A stretch of DNA of 64,000 nucleotides from Pseudomonas arsenicoxydans (GTDB lineage Bacteria > Pseudomonadota > Gammaproteobacteria > Pseudomonadales > Pseudomonadaceae): positions 5,961,001-6,025,000 of the forward strand of contig NZ_LT629705.1 in the NCBI RefSeq assembly GCF_900103875.1, given 5' to 3'. Positions 24,508-32,851 of this stretch are shown here, piece after piece. The position numbers and the translations under genes were made by a program. Position 1 is the first letter of the stretch, and each line of letters starts with the position of its first letter. The notes beneath the pieces are model-generated. The model had not been told where the DNA came from. It saw only the letters and a program-made list of their open reading frames with translations, and made no database searches.

Positions 24508-25530
24508 ATGAACCACAGCATCGACCAAACCCATCGCGACACGGACCTGTTCGGTCTGCTCTACGGTTTCAGTTTTCGCCCGGGCGAACGCGGTCGCGAG
24601 ATCGATTCGGCCAAGGCGCTGCAATGCTTGCAACAACCGGACGACAGCGACGAATTCCTCTGGCTGCACCTCAACCTGGCGCACGCCGCTTGCGAGCGCT
24701 GGATGAAAAGCCACCTGGAACTGCCGGACGAGTTTTTCGAAGCGCTGCATGAAGGCTCGCGCTCGACGCGCATCGAACATGTCGATTCGGCGTTGCTGGC
24801 GGTGGTCAACGACGTGGTATTCAACCTCTCAAGCATGGTGTCGTCGGACGTCTCGACACTGTGGGTCTGCGCCCGCAGTCGGTTGATCATCAGTGCACGC
24901 CTGCAACCGTTGCACTCGGTGGACAAACTGCGTTCTTCGGTGAAAGCCGGCGAGCGCTTTCGCTCGCCGCTGGAGTTGCTGGTGCATTTGCTGCGCGATC
25001 AGGGTGAAGTGCTGACCCAGATCGTGCGCAAGACCAGCCTCAGCGTCGATCAGATTGAAGATGAGTTGTTGTCCTCGCGCTTGTCGACCAACCGCGCCGA
25101 GCTGGGCGCCAATCGCCGGGTGCTGGTGCGTTTGCAGCGGTTGTTGGCGCTGGAACCGGGGTCGTTGTTGCGCCTGCTCAACCGGCCGCCGCAGTGGTTG
25201 CAGAAAGAGGACGTGAAGGAGCTGCGCAAGTCCACCGAGGAGTTTGCGCTGATCATCAACGACCTCACGGCGCTGGGCGAGCGGATCAAGTTGTTGCAGG
25301 AAGAGATTGCGGCCAACCTCAATGAACAAAGCAACCGCACGCTGTTCACCCTGACGGTGGTCACGGTGCTGGCGCTGCCGATCAACATCATTGCCGGTTT
25401 CTTCGGGATGAACGTGGGCGGAGTGCCACTGGCGGGAGATCCTGAGGGGTTCTGGATTCTGGTGGCGCTGGTGGCGACGTTTACCCTGATCGCCGGGCGC
25501 TGGGCGTTTCGCAAGCGTCAGGATTATTGA
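24508..25530 (+). CDS. zntB: CorA-family metal transporter, ZntB type
   Basis: 340 aa from ATG 24508; the open frame extends to a TTG at 24496. It has a long N-terminal soluble alpha/beta funnel domain and a coiled helix (ELRKSTEEFALIINDLTALG). Two C-terminal membrane helices follow (LFTLTVVTVLALPINIIAGF and FWILVALVATFTLIAGRWAF), separated by the family signature GMN (FFGMNVGG). CorA relatives are pentamers. The ZntB branch carries zinc, but the exact ion cannot be read from the sequence. Confidence 0.88.
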   Translation: MNHSIDQTHRDTDLFGLLYGFSFRPGERGREIDSAKALQCLQQPDDSDEFLWLHLNLAHAACERWMKSHLELPDEFFEALHEGSRSTRIEHVDSALLAVVNDVVFNLSSMVSSDVSTLWVCARSRLIISARLQPLHSVDKLRSSVKAGERFRSPLELLVHLLRDQGEVLTQIVRKTSLSVDQIEDELLSSRLSTNRAELGANRRVLVRLQRLLALEPGSLLRLLNRPPQWLQKEDVKELRKSTEEFALIINDLTALGERIKLLQEEIAANLNEQSNRTLFTLTVVTVLALPINIIAGFFGMNVGGVPLAGDPEGFWILVALVATFTLIAGRWAFRKRQDY

Positions 25531-25538
25531 GATTAAAA

Positions 25539-25623
25539 GATCGCAGCCTCGTTTCACTCGACAGCTCCTACATTTGGAATGCGTAACCCTGTAGGAGCTG
25601 TCGAGTGAAACGAGGCTGCGATC
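25539..25623. repeat. REP pair, GTAGGAGCTGTCGAGTG family
   Basis: Arms 25539-25571 and 25591-25623 are perfect 33-bp inverse copies separated by 19 nt. It begins 9 bp after the ZntB-type stop codon. Confidence 0.95.
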
Positions 25624-25729
25624 TGTTGATTCTGCCCTTAAAAAACCAAAACCTGACCTAACGCAACTCCTCTGTAACATTCAGCAACGATCATGGGCGA
25701 CACTCCTTCCCTCCCCAGGACTGTCCGTC

Positions 25730-27346
25730 ATGGCTACGCCGTCCCTCACTGCCCAGACGAAAGCGGCCGCAAGAAGCGCCAAGCCGCAATTCGACAAAAA
25801 GCCCAGCCTGCTGACCCTCGTGATTTTTTTCGGAGTGTTGGCCAGTGGACTGTTGTTCACCGCTTACAGCCTGATGCACGACATGCGCGAACTCGGCACG
25901 GTGGTCACCACCTGGACACCGTTTCTGCTGTTGGGTGTAGCGCTCCTGATCGCCCTGGGCTTTGAGTTCGTCAACGGTTTCCACGACACCGCCAACGCCG
26001 TCGCCACGGTGATTTACACCAATTCGATGCCACCCAATCTGGCGGTGGCCTGGTCCGGTTTTTTCAACTTCCTGGGGGTGCTGCTTTCGAGTGGCGCGGT
26101 GGCGTTCGGCATCATCGCGCTGTTGCCCGTGGAGCTGATTCTGCAAGTCGGTTCTTCCGCCGGTTTCGCGATGATCTTCGCCCTGTTGATCGCGGCGATC
26201 CTGTGGAACCTCGGCACCTGGTGGCTGGGCTTGCCGGCCTCCTCGTCGCACACCTTGATCGGTTCGATCATCGGCGTCGGCGTCGCCAATGCCCTGATGC
26301 ACGGCCATGACGGAACCAGCGGCGTGGACTGGGCGCAGGCGACCAAGATCGGTTACGCGTTGCTGTTGTCGCCGCTGGTCGGTTTCGGCTTTGCCGCACT
26401 GTTGCTGCTGGCCCTGCGTGCGTTTGTCAAAAACCGCGCGCTGTACAAGGCACCGGTCGGCAACACGCCGCCACCGTGGTGGATTCGCGGCATGTTGATT
26501 GTGACCTGCACCGGCGTTTCGTTCGCTCACGGCTCAAACGACGGCCAGAAAGGCATGGGGCTGATCATGTTGATTCTGGTCGGCACGTTGCCGATGGCTT
26601 ATGCGTTGAACCGCACCATGCCCGCCGACCAGGCGCTGCAGTTCGCCGCCGTCGCCGAAGTCACCCAGCAAGCACTGGTGAAAAACACCCCGCTGCCGCC
26701 CCCGGCCGATCCGCGTCCGGTGCTATCGGAATACGTGCGCAGCAAGGAAGCCACGCCACAACTGGTCCCGGCCCTCGCCGCCCTCACGGGCAGCATCGGC
26801 GCACAGGTCAAGGGGTATGGCTCGCTGTCCAAAGTACCGGCAGAGGCCGTGGGCAACGTGCGTAACGACATGTACCTGACCAGCGAAACCATTCGCCTGA
26901 TGGACAAGAACAAGGTCGGCAACTTCGACGCCGACACCAGCGGCAAACTGCAACTGTTCAAACAACAGATCGACAACTCGACGCGCTTCATTCCGCTGTG
27001 GGTGAAGATCGCCGTGGCGATTGCGCTGGGACTGGGCACCATGGTCGGCTGGAAGCGCATCGTGGTGACGGTCGGCGAGAAGATCGGCAAGACCCACCTG
27101 ACCTACGCTCAGGGCGCCTCGGCGGAAACCGTGGCGATGCTGACCATCGGCGCGGCGGACATGTTCGGATTGCCGGTGTCGACCACCCATGTGCTGTCTT
27201 CAGGCGTGGCCGGGACCATGGTCGCCAACGGTGGCGGCTTGCAGATGAAGACCATCCGCAACCTGCTGATGGCCTGGGTGCTGACCTTGCCGGCGGCGAT
27301 TGTGTTGTCGGGCAGTCTGTATTGGTTGTTCACGCAGATCTTCTAA
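25730..27346 (+). CDS. pit: Low-affinity inorganic phosphate transporter, Pit family
   Basis: 538 aa. It moves metal-phosphate with protons across the inner membrane. The duplicated PHO4 signatures are both present: FVNGFHDTANAVATVIYTNS in the N half and GQGASAETVAMLTIGAADMF-like (YAQGASAETVAM) with GLPVSTTHVLSSGV in the C half; also GLPASSSHTLIGS and SFAHGSNDGQKGMG. About 10-12 membrane segments with a soluble loop at about 310-430. ATG 25730 has AGGA ten bases upstream. No PhoU-like gene (often linked to pit) lies in front of it. Confidence 0.92.
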   Translation: MATPSLTAQTKAAARSAKPQFDKKPSLLTLVIFFGVLASGLLFTAYSLMHDMRELGTVVTTWTPFLLLGVALLIALGFEFVNGFHDTANAVATVIYTNSMPPNLAVAWSGFFNFLGVLLSSGAVAFGIIALLPVELILQVGSSAGFAMIFALLIAAILWNLGTWWLGLPASSSHTLIGSIIGVGVANALMHGHDGTSGVDWAQATKIGYALLLSPLVGFGFAALLLLALRAFVKNRALYKAPVGNTPPPWWIRGMLIVTCTGVSFAHGSNDGQKGMGLIMLILVGTLPMAYALNRTMPADQALQFAAVAEVTQQALVKNTPLPPPADPRPVLSEYVRSKEATPQLVPALAALTGSIGAQVKGYGSLSKVPAEAVGNVRNDMYLTSETIRLMDKNKVGNFDADTSGKLQLFKQQIDNSTRFIPLWVKIAVAIALGLGTMVGWKRIVVTVGEKIGKTHLTYAQGASAETVAMLTIGAADMFGLPVSTTHVLSSGVAGTMVANGGGLQMKTIRNLLMAWVLTLPAAIVLSGSLYWLFTQIF

Positions 27347-27362
27347 CACCGCCCCCACCTCC

Positions 27363-27462
27363 GTAGGAGCTGTCGAGAGAAACGAGGCTGCGATCTTTTG
27401 ATCTTGTTCTTAAAAAATCAAAATCAAAAGATCGCAGCCTCGTTTTACTCGACAGCTCCTAC
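27363..27462. repeat. REP pair, GTAGGAGCTGTCGAG family
   Basis: Inverse copies GTAGGAGCTGTCGAGAGAAACG... (from 27363) and ...CGTTTTACTCGACAGCTCCTAC (to 27462) with small differences (GAGAG against GTAAA). Orientation is opposite to the pair at 25539. It starts 16 bp after the pit stop. Confidence 0.9.
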
Positions 27463-27605
27463 AGGGGGCAGTCCTGATTTAGGCGTCATTTCGTCGTAAA
27501 TTCAGGGGATTGCGCTTTTATTGATCCACCGCCCGCCTGATTGCACTTCAGTTTGCTAACGTGTGGCCGACTCTTAAGAGACTCGATGCATTCAGGAGTG
27601 GAATC

Positions 27606-28472
27606 GTGAATCTGTACATCAATCAGCTTCAGCAAAAAGCTGACTTCAAAGAAGCCATCTACGCCGGCGACATCTTCCTGAACACCCAGCTGCGCGCGGC
27701 CAAAGAGTTGTGTGCGTTCGCTCAGGAAAGCATCACCGCCGCTTTCGACGGCGAGACCAATCACCAGGCGCTGCACACGCTGATGCCGGTGGAAGAATTC
27801 GTGGTCCTGGTGACGCGCCTCAAAGGCCAGTTCACCAACAGCCAGCGTGCCAAGGACCTGATCCTGGCGTTTATCGACGAGATCGGCGTCGATCCGCGCG
27901 AATACATTTTCGACGTGCCGCGCATTCGCGTGGTGCCCAACTATGACTACCTGCACGCCGGTGTCAGCTATGCCTACAAACCGCATCGCGACACGTGGTA
28001 CGGCAGCGTCGATTGCCAGATCAACACCTGGATGCCGGTGCACACCATTCGCCCCGACCAGACCATGATGATCAACGCCGGTTACTTCGACGTGCCAGTG
28101 AAGAACACCTCCAGCCAATGGAGCCTCAACGACTGGATCAACAACCAGCGCCACAAGGCCAAGGACAACCTCAAGGAGGAAGTCCGCGTGCACCCGGTGC
28201 CGCTGGAAGACATCAACACCGCGTCCGAAGTGCGCATTGCCGGCAACACTGGTGAGATGCTGATTTTCTCAGGCTCGCACCTGCATGGCACGGTCGCCAA
28301 CCACACCGAACAAACCCGCTTCAGCGTGGATTTCCGCCTGATGCACCTCGACGACCTCAAGCACAAGCGCGGCGCGATCAACGTCGACAGCGCCTGCCCT
28401 GATGTCGGTGCCGGTTTCAAAGACTATTTCCACGCCCACGACTTTTCGAATTTCCAAGGAATCCAGCAATGA
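27606..28472 (+). CDS. Fe(II)/2-oxoglutarate-dependent oxygenase (phytanoyl-CoA dioxygenase-like)
   Basis: 288 aa from GTG 27606, which follows AGGAGTGG. The jelly-roll iron site is readable: His127 and Asp129 in YKPHRDTWYGS, the distal His in FSGSHLHGTV (His225 or His227) and a 2-oxoglutarate-binding Arg in TRFSVDFR. It should hydroxylate or otherwise oxidise a small molecule. It overlaps the next methyltransferase gene by ATGA, so the two are coupled and probably act on the same molecule. No other biosynthesis genes are adjacent. It is cytoplasmic. Confidence 0.82.
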   Translation: MNLYINQLQQKADFKEAIYAGDIFLNTQLRAAKELCAFAQESITAAFDGETNHQALHTLMPVEEFVVLVTRLKGQFTNSQRAKDLILAFIDEIGVDPREYIFDVPRIRVVPNYDYLHAGVSYAYKPHRDTWYGSVDCQINTWMPVHTIRPDQTMMINAGYFDVPVKNTSSQWSLNDWINNQRHKAKDNLKEEVRVHPVPLEDINTASEVRIAGNTGEMLIFSGSHLHGTVANHTEQTRFSVDFRLMHLDDLKHKRGAINVDSACPDVGAGFKDYFHAHDFSNFQGIQQ

Positions 28473-29191
28473 CCAAGCGTCGCATCACGCCCGCAGAGGC
28501 CCAGTACAACGAAACCCGTGCCAACGTTCTGAAACGGGTCGATGCCGAGTACGTGGCCGACGCGCCGTTCGTCTTTGCCAACCGCATCGGCGTCACCGCT
28601 GCGCTGTCGCGCATGGAGCTGTTCAAGAAAGTCGCTGAAGTACCGGGCGCGATCATTGAGTGCGGCGTGTACAAGGGCAACTCGCTGATGCTGTACATGC
28701 ACTTGTCGATGATTCTCGAACCGTACGCGATCAACCGCTCGATCATTGGCTTCGACACGTTCGAAGGCTTCCAGAGCATCGACAAGAAAGAAGACCCGGC
28801 GGACGTCAACGAGACCATGTTCTCCGACACCGACCAGTCGCTGATCCAGGACATGATCGACGCCAACGACCTGCTGCGCCCGGTCAACCGCATCCCGCGT
28901 TGCGAGCTGGTCAAAGGCGACATCGTCAAAACCGTTCCGGAATGGGTCAAGACCCGCCCGGACCTGGTCGTGGCCATGCTGATCCTCGACACCGACCTGT
29001 ACGAATCGACCAAGGTCGCGCTGGAAACTTTCCTGCCATACATGCCAAAAGGCGCGATCGTGGTGCTGGACGAAGTGGCTTACCGCAACTTCCCGGGCGA
29101 AACCAAAGCCCTGCGCGAAGTGCTGGACCTGAACAAGATCGAGCTCAAGCGTTTGCCGTTTGATAGCTGCGTAGGCTACTTCCACGTCTGA
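28469..29191 (+). CDS. TylF/MycF-type SAM-dependent O-methyltransferase
   Basis: 240 aa. The SAM site is IIECGVYKGNSL (62-73) and GFDTFEGF (94-101). The metal/catalytic region LILDTDLYESTKVALE (171-186) and VVLDEVAY (198-205) match the TylF/MycF pattern, with Asp176, Asp201 and Glu202 as possible Mg ligands. Known relatives methylate sugar hydroxyls in antibiotics and surface glycans. The start overlaps the oxygenase stop by four bases. The pair looks like a tailoring unit for a glycan or natural product made elsewhere. Confidence 0.82.
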   Translation: MTKRRITPAEAQYNETRANVLKRVDAEYVADAPFVFANRIGVTAALSRMELFKKVAEVPGAIIECGVYKGNSLMLYMHLSMILEPYAINRSIIGFDTFEGFQSIDKKEDPADVNETMFSDTDQSLIQDMIDANDLLRPVNRIPRCELVKGDIVKTVPEWVKTRPDLVVAMLILDTDLYESTKVALETFLPYMPKGAIVVLDEVAYRNFPGETKALREVLDLNKIELKRLPFDSCVGYFHV

Positions 29192-29221
29192 CACAAAAGT
29201 CCTGACCTGAAATGCACCCAC

Positions 29222-29311
29222 TGTGGGAGCGGGCTTGCCCGCGATGGCAATCTTACATTCAATGATGATGTTGAATGTTATGGCCTCATCGCGGGCAAGC
29301 CCGCTCCCACA
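29222..29311. repeat. REP pair, GTGGGAGCGGGCTTGCCCGCGATGG family
   Basis: TGTGGGAGCGGGCTTGCCCG at the left and its inverse at the right, ending CGCTCCCACA at 29311. The spacer contains a further dyad around ATTCAA/TTGAAT. It lies 30 bp past the methyltransferase stop. Confidence 0.95.
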
Positions 29312-29340
29312 AGTTTATCTGCGGTGCCTTGGGTTGTGGA

Positions 29341-29466
29341 CTGGATAAGGTTCGCCAGCCAGTCCATGAATGCCCTCACCTGCAACACGCAATCAAAGCC
29401 TTCGCGCAGCGCATCGACACGGCGATCCGTGGTGCTGATTTCAAGTTCCAGATGGGGTGCCGCGCC
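29341..29466 (-). pseudogene. Remnant of a LysR regulator gene with a large internal deletion
   Basis: On the minus strand the frame reads PHLELEISTTDRRVDALREG then FDCVLQVRAFMDWLANLIQ. The first part is the start of a LysR substrate-binding domain (HPHLELEIS-TDRRVD-REGFDCVL). It runs straight into VRAFMDWLA, which is the usual LysR C-terminal helix. About 150 residues are missing at the joint and the whole N-terminal HTH is absent. A terminator hairpin sits at its upstream edge. Confidence 0.7.
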
Positions 29467-29468
29467 AT

Positions 29469-29500
29469 GAAAAAACGGGCTGATCATCAGCCCGTTTTTT
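29469..29500. terminator. Bidirectional terminator hairpin between the LysR remnant and the NmrA gene
   Basis: A-run plus ACGGGCTGA (to 29483), TCA loop, TCAGCCCGT plus T-run (29487-29500). A-runs on one side and T-runs on the other suit termination in both directions. It overlaps the last codons of the leftward NmrA gene by about one base. Confidence 0.8.
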
Positions 29501-30354
29501 TAGCGCCGGGAAACAAGTCGCTTCAACACTGTCAGCAGTTCCACCCTGCCCTTGCGCGACTCGCCTTCGAACTCGATCCAGCCTTCATTGAAGCCATCAA
29601 TCATCTGTATCCGCGGCAATGGATTGCGCATGCCCTGATGCTCGAACAACGCCTGCCAGGTCTCGCGCGGCACGCTTTGCATCCGCACCGGTTTGCCCAA
29701 CAGTTCGCTGAAACCGGCACCCAATTGCAGCGGAGTAATGCGTTGCGGGCCTTCGAGTTCAACGACGCGTTTGCCCTGCCATGATTCCTGCAACAGCTCG
29801 GCGGCCACCCGACCGACGTCGGCGGTGGCGATCATCGGCACCGGTTTATCCAGCGGTTGCAGGAAACTCGGAATCATCCCCGAGCCCATCGCGTGCTCGA
29901 CGTCCCACTGAGCGTTTTCCATGAACCACGCCGGGCGCAGGAAAGTGACGGGAAGTTCCAGCGTGTTTAACGCCTGCTCCAGCAGTTGCAACTGGTTGAG
30001 CAAGTTCGGCTGAGAGGCCTGGGCACCAATGGTCGACAGGCACACCACGTGACCGGGGCGTGCGGCTGCCAGTGCCTGACGGATGTTTTCCACCCACTGC
30101 CGGGTTTCCGGAAAACCGGGGGACGGGTCGAAGTTCGACGGCATCATCACAAATACACCGTCCACGCCGGTAAAGGCCTGGGCCATGGCCTGCCAGTCAT
30201 CGACATCGGCCAACGCCACTTCACAACCACGCTGCGCCCACTCCGCGCCTTTGTCGGCGTTGCGCACCACGGCGCGTGCTGCACGGCCGGCAGCCAACAA
30301 GGTTCGGGCGACTTCGCCACCTACCTGCCCGGTAATGCCCATCACTGCGTACAT
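29500..30354 (-). CDS. NmrA-like NAD(P)-binding protein
   Basis: 284 aa from ATG 30354, with AGGAG nine bases upstream; the open frame runs on to 30468 but without a better signal. Rossmann start MYAVMGITGQVGGEVARTLL gives the G-x-x-G-x-x-G dinucleotide turn. Further atypical-SDR features are ARAVVRNADKGAEWAQRG, ALADVDD, DGVFVMMP, VVCLSTIGAQAS and FLRPAWFMENAQW. Members are quinone oxidoreductase-like or redox-sensing regulators. It is divergent from a LysR gene, its likely controller. Confidence 0.88.
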   Translation of the reverse strand: MYAVMGITGQVGGEVARTLLAAGRAARAVVRNADKGAEWAQRGCEVALADVDDWQAMAQAFTGVDGVFVMMPSNFDPSPGFPETRQWVENIRQALAAARPGHVVCLSTIGAQASQPNLLNQLQLLEQALNTLELPVTFLRPAWFMENAQWDVEHAMGSGMIPSFLQPLDKPVPMIATADVGRVAAELLQESWQGKRVVELEGPQRITPLQLGAGFSELLGKPVRMQSVPRETWQALFEHQGMRNPLPRIQMIDGFNEGWIEFEGESRKGRVELLTVLKRLVSRR

Positions 30355-30467
30355 GAACTGCTCTCCTGCCAGAAAACGACGACTGTCGCGATGGGGAGAA
30401 TTTTCCGCGCAATGGCGAGATTCTCCGATAGCATCAATGTCATTGAACACGTGACTAAGAATCATCA

Positions 30468-31379
30468 ATGAGCTTCGATGCCAGTCTTGCCAGCGGTATG
30501 GGCGTATTCAGCGCGGTGGTCGATGGTGGCAGCTTCGTGCGCGCCGCCGAGGCCTTGGAACTGACGCCATCGGGCGTGAGCCGCGCCATCGCCCGGCTGG
30601 AAAAACGCTTGGGCATTCGCCTGTTCGACCGCACCACTCGCACCGTCACCCTGACCGATGAGGGCCGGCGTTTCTACGGCGAGATCGCGCCGCTGCTGGC
30701 CAATCTCGAAGAAGCGGCGAACTCGGCGTCCAGCAGCGCCACCCAAGTCCGGGGGCGCCTGCGAGTCAACATGGACCCGTACTTTTCCCGACTGATTCTC
30801 GGCCCGGCGCTCGGCCAGTTCATGCAGCGCTATCCCGAGCTGTACCTGGAACTGCAAACCCGCGATCAATTGGGCGACATGGTGGCCGACGGTTTTGATC
30901 TGGCCGTGCGGTTTGGGCATCCGGCGTCCTCCTCGCTGGTCGCGCGCCAATTGTTGGAGGTGCGGGTACTGACCGTCGCCTCGCCGGCCTATCTGAAAAA
31001 ACATGGGCGGCCGTTGACGCCATCGGACATGGAAGACGAGCGGCACGTGTGCATGCAGTTCCGCGATCCGCAAACCGCTCGCCCGTTCGGCTGGGAATTC
31101 CATCGACCGGGACGGCCGGTGTTGCATGTACAGCCGCATTGCCGCTTGCTGGTCAATGATGTCGGCACGCTACACAGCGTTTGTGAAAGTGGCCAGGCCA
31201 TCGCCCAGGTGCTGGACCTGGGGATGGCGCCGGCGTTGAAGGCGGGCCGTCTGGTCGAGTTGTTTCCCGACTGGCCCGATGAGCGTTTCCCGCTGTATGC
31301 CTTGTACCCTTCACGGCACTTGCCGGCGGCCAAGGTGCGGGCGTTTCTCGAGTTTGTCAGTGAGCTTTGCGCAACGTAG
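30468..31379 (+). CDS. LysR family transcriptional regulator (divergent from NmrA gene)
   Basis: 303 aa, full length. HTH at about 19-40: GGSFVRAAEALELTPSGVSR then AIARLEKRLGIRLFDRTTRT. Substrate-binding domain: GRLRVNMDPYFSRLILGPAL, DLAVRFGHPASSSLVARQLL. It is 113 bp from the NmrA start and very likely regulates it. Its 3' end overlaps the convergent efflux gene by 23 bp. Confidence 0.92.
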   Translation: MSFDASLASGMGVFSAVVDGGSFVRAAEALELTPSGVSRAIARLEKRLGIRLFDRTTRTVTLTDEGRRFYGEIAPLLANLEEAANSASSSATQVRGRLRVNMDPYFSRLILGPALGQFMQRYPELYLELQTRDQLGDMVADGFDLAVRFGHPASSSLVARQLLEVRVLTVASPAYLKKHGRPLTPSDMEDERHVCMQFRDPQTARPFGWEFHRPGRPVLHVQPHCRLLVNDVGTLHSVCESGQAIAQVLDLGMAPALKAGRLVELFPDWPDERFPLYALYPSRHLPAAKVRAFLEFVSELCAT

Positions 31380-31803
31380 CCCGGCCAGTCACCATGCGCT
31401 CCCGCACCACGTCATACACCCAGTGATACACGTAGGTGTAGGGCAGGAAAAACAGCAGCACGCCGATGTCCAGCAGGAACGCCTGCCACAGGCTGACGTT
31501 GAGCCACCAGGCAATCAACGGCACCCCGACTGCAACAAGTCCACCTTCAAACAGCAGCGCATGGACGACTCGCACCCACGCGGTATGAGCGATCTCGAAG
31601 CGCTTGAGCACGCGATCGAACAGGCCGTTGAAAACCACGTTCCATGCCAACGCCAATGCCGCAATGACCACGGTGACAACGCCCATCTCAAGCATCGGTT
31701 TATCCATGATCCACGCCAGCAATGGCGTACAGATCAGGATGGCCAGCACTTCGAAACCGATGGCCTGCAAGATACGTTCGGTGATGGATTTATTGACGTT
31801 CAT
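31357..31803 (-). CDS. PACE family efflux transporter (AceI-like)
   Basis: 148 aa from ATG 31803, preceded by GGGAGT. It has four membrane helices as two bacterial-transmembrane-pair units, with family motifs ITERILQAIGFEVLAI (helix 1), WNVVFNGLFDRV, RVVHALLFEGGL (the R-x-x-H-A-x-x-F-E-G motif) and FLPYTYVYHWVYD. PACE pumps such as AceI export chlorhexidine and related biocides, or polyamines naturally. A LysR gene diverges from it, the common arrangement for PACE regulation. Confidence 0.92.
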   Translation of the reverse strand: MNVNKSITERILQAIGFEVLAILICTPLLAWIMDKPMLEMGVVTVVIAALALAWNVVFNGLFDRVLKRFEIAHTAWVRVVHALLFEGGLVAVGVPLIAWWLNVSLWQAFLLDIGVLLFFLPYTYVYHWVYDVVRERMVTGRATLRKAH

Positions 31804-31893
31804 GATCAGGACTCCCTGAGTGACTGTGGTTGCCATGATCCGCCCCCGCACCGATACTTCATAACCAATAACCATCGATCAAGGCGATAGTTC

Positions 31894-32748
31894 ATGGCGT
31901 CTCAAGAAGTGTTGCAGGCGTTTGTGCAAGCGGCGACGCAAGGCTCGTTCTCGGCGGCGGCGCGCAAGCTGGGCCGCAGTCAGTCGACCATCAGCGCAGC
32001 GGTGGCCAGTCTTGAAATCGATCTGAACCTGACCCTCTTCGACCGCAGCAGTCGCAAACCCGGCCTGACGCCGGCCGGGCACGTGATGCTGCAGCGGGCC
32101 GAGGAAATCCTGGCCGCTACCAGCCGCCTGGAAATGACCGCCAGCCAACTCTCGCAAGGGGTTGAGCCGAAACTGACGGTGGCGATTTCCGACACCTATC
32201 AGTCCGACCGGTTCGAAGCGGCGCTCAGCGCGTTCGACCAGCGTTATCCGGACCTGGAGCTTGAATGCCTGATCGCTGAATGCGATGACCTGGTGGCGCT
32301 GGTGCAACGCGGTCGGGCGCATGTCGCCTTTGCGGAGAAACAGGACAGTTACCCGCCGGACCTGGTCAGCTCGACGGTTGAGGAAAAGACCGAAATTGCA
32401 CTGTTTGTCTCCCCAGAGCATCCGCTGGCGATGCTGAGCGGCATTGATCAGGACGTGTTGCAACAGCACCGGGAGTTACGGCTGGCAACCATCGTCAATC
32501 CGTATGAAAGCCGTGCGAAGGGACGTGTCTGGTCAGCGCCGAGTTACCTGATGCTGTTGGAAATGGCCCAGGGTGGATTTGGCTGGGCGCCCCTGCCGCG
32601 CTGGCTCGTGGAGCGGTTTGGCCCTGGGACGTTGCAGGAGTTGAACGTGCGCGGCTGGCCGAAACCGGTGTTTGTCGATGCGCTGTGGTCGCGGTTGCAT
32701 CCGCCGGGGCCGGCGGGGAGTTGGTTGCTGGGCAAGATGCTGGAATAA
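31894..32748 (+). CDS. LysR family regulator, probable controller of the PACE pump
   Basis: 284 aa. HTH: VLQAFVQAATQGSFSAAARK then LGRSQSTISAAVASLEIDL. Effector domain: PKLTVAISDTYQSDRFEAAL and DDLVALVQRGRAHVAFAEKQ. Its start is 90 bp from the divergent efflux gene. A REP pair begins at the base after its stop codon. Confidence 0.9.
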   Translation: MASQEVLQAFVQAATQGSFSAAARKLGRSQSTISAAVASLEIDLNLTLFDRSSRKPGLTPAGHVMLQRAEEILAATSRLEMTASQLSQGVEPKLTVAISDTYQSDRFEAALSAFDQRYPDLELECLIAECDDLVALVQRGRAHVAFAEKQDSYPPDLVSSTVEEKTEIALFVSPEHPLAMLSGIDQDVLQQHRELRLATIVNPYESRAKGRVWSAPSYLMLLEMAQGGFGWAPLPRWLVERFGPGTLQELNVRGWPKPVFVDALWSRLHPPGPAGSWLLGKMLE

Positions 32749-32848
32749 GATCACAAGATCGCAGCCTCGTTTCACTCGACAGCTCCTACATTGAAATGCG
32801 ATCCCTTGTAGGAGCTGTCGAGTGAAACGAGGCTGCGATCTTGTGATC
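32749..32848. repeat. REP pair, GTAGGAGCTGTCGAGTG family, between convergent genes
   Basis: An almost perfect 100-bp palindrome, from GATCACAAGATCGCAGCCTC at the left to its inverse GAGGCTGCGATCTTGTGATC at the right. It fills the gap between two convergent stops (32748 and 32852) completely. Confidence 0.95.
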
Positions 32849-32851
32849 TCG

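Noticed and set aside
25539..27462. CRISPR-like repeats from the regularly repeated palindromes
   Set aside because: Copies are inverted pairs scattered singly between genes, without regular spacers or cas genes.
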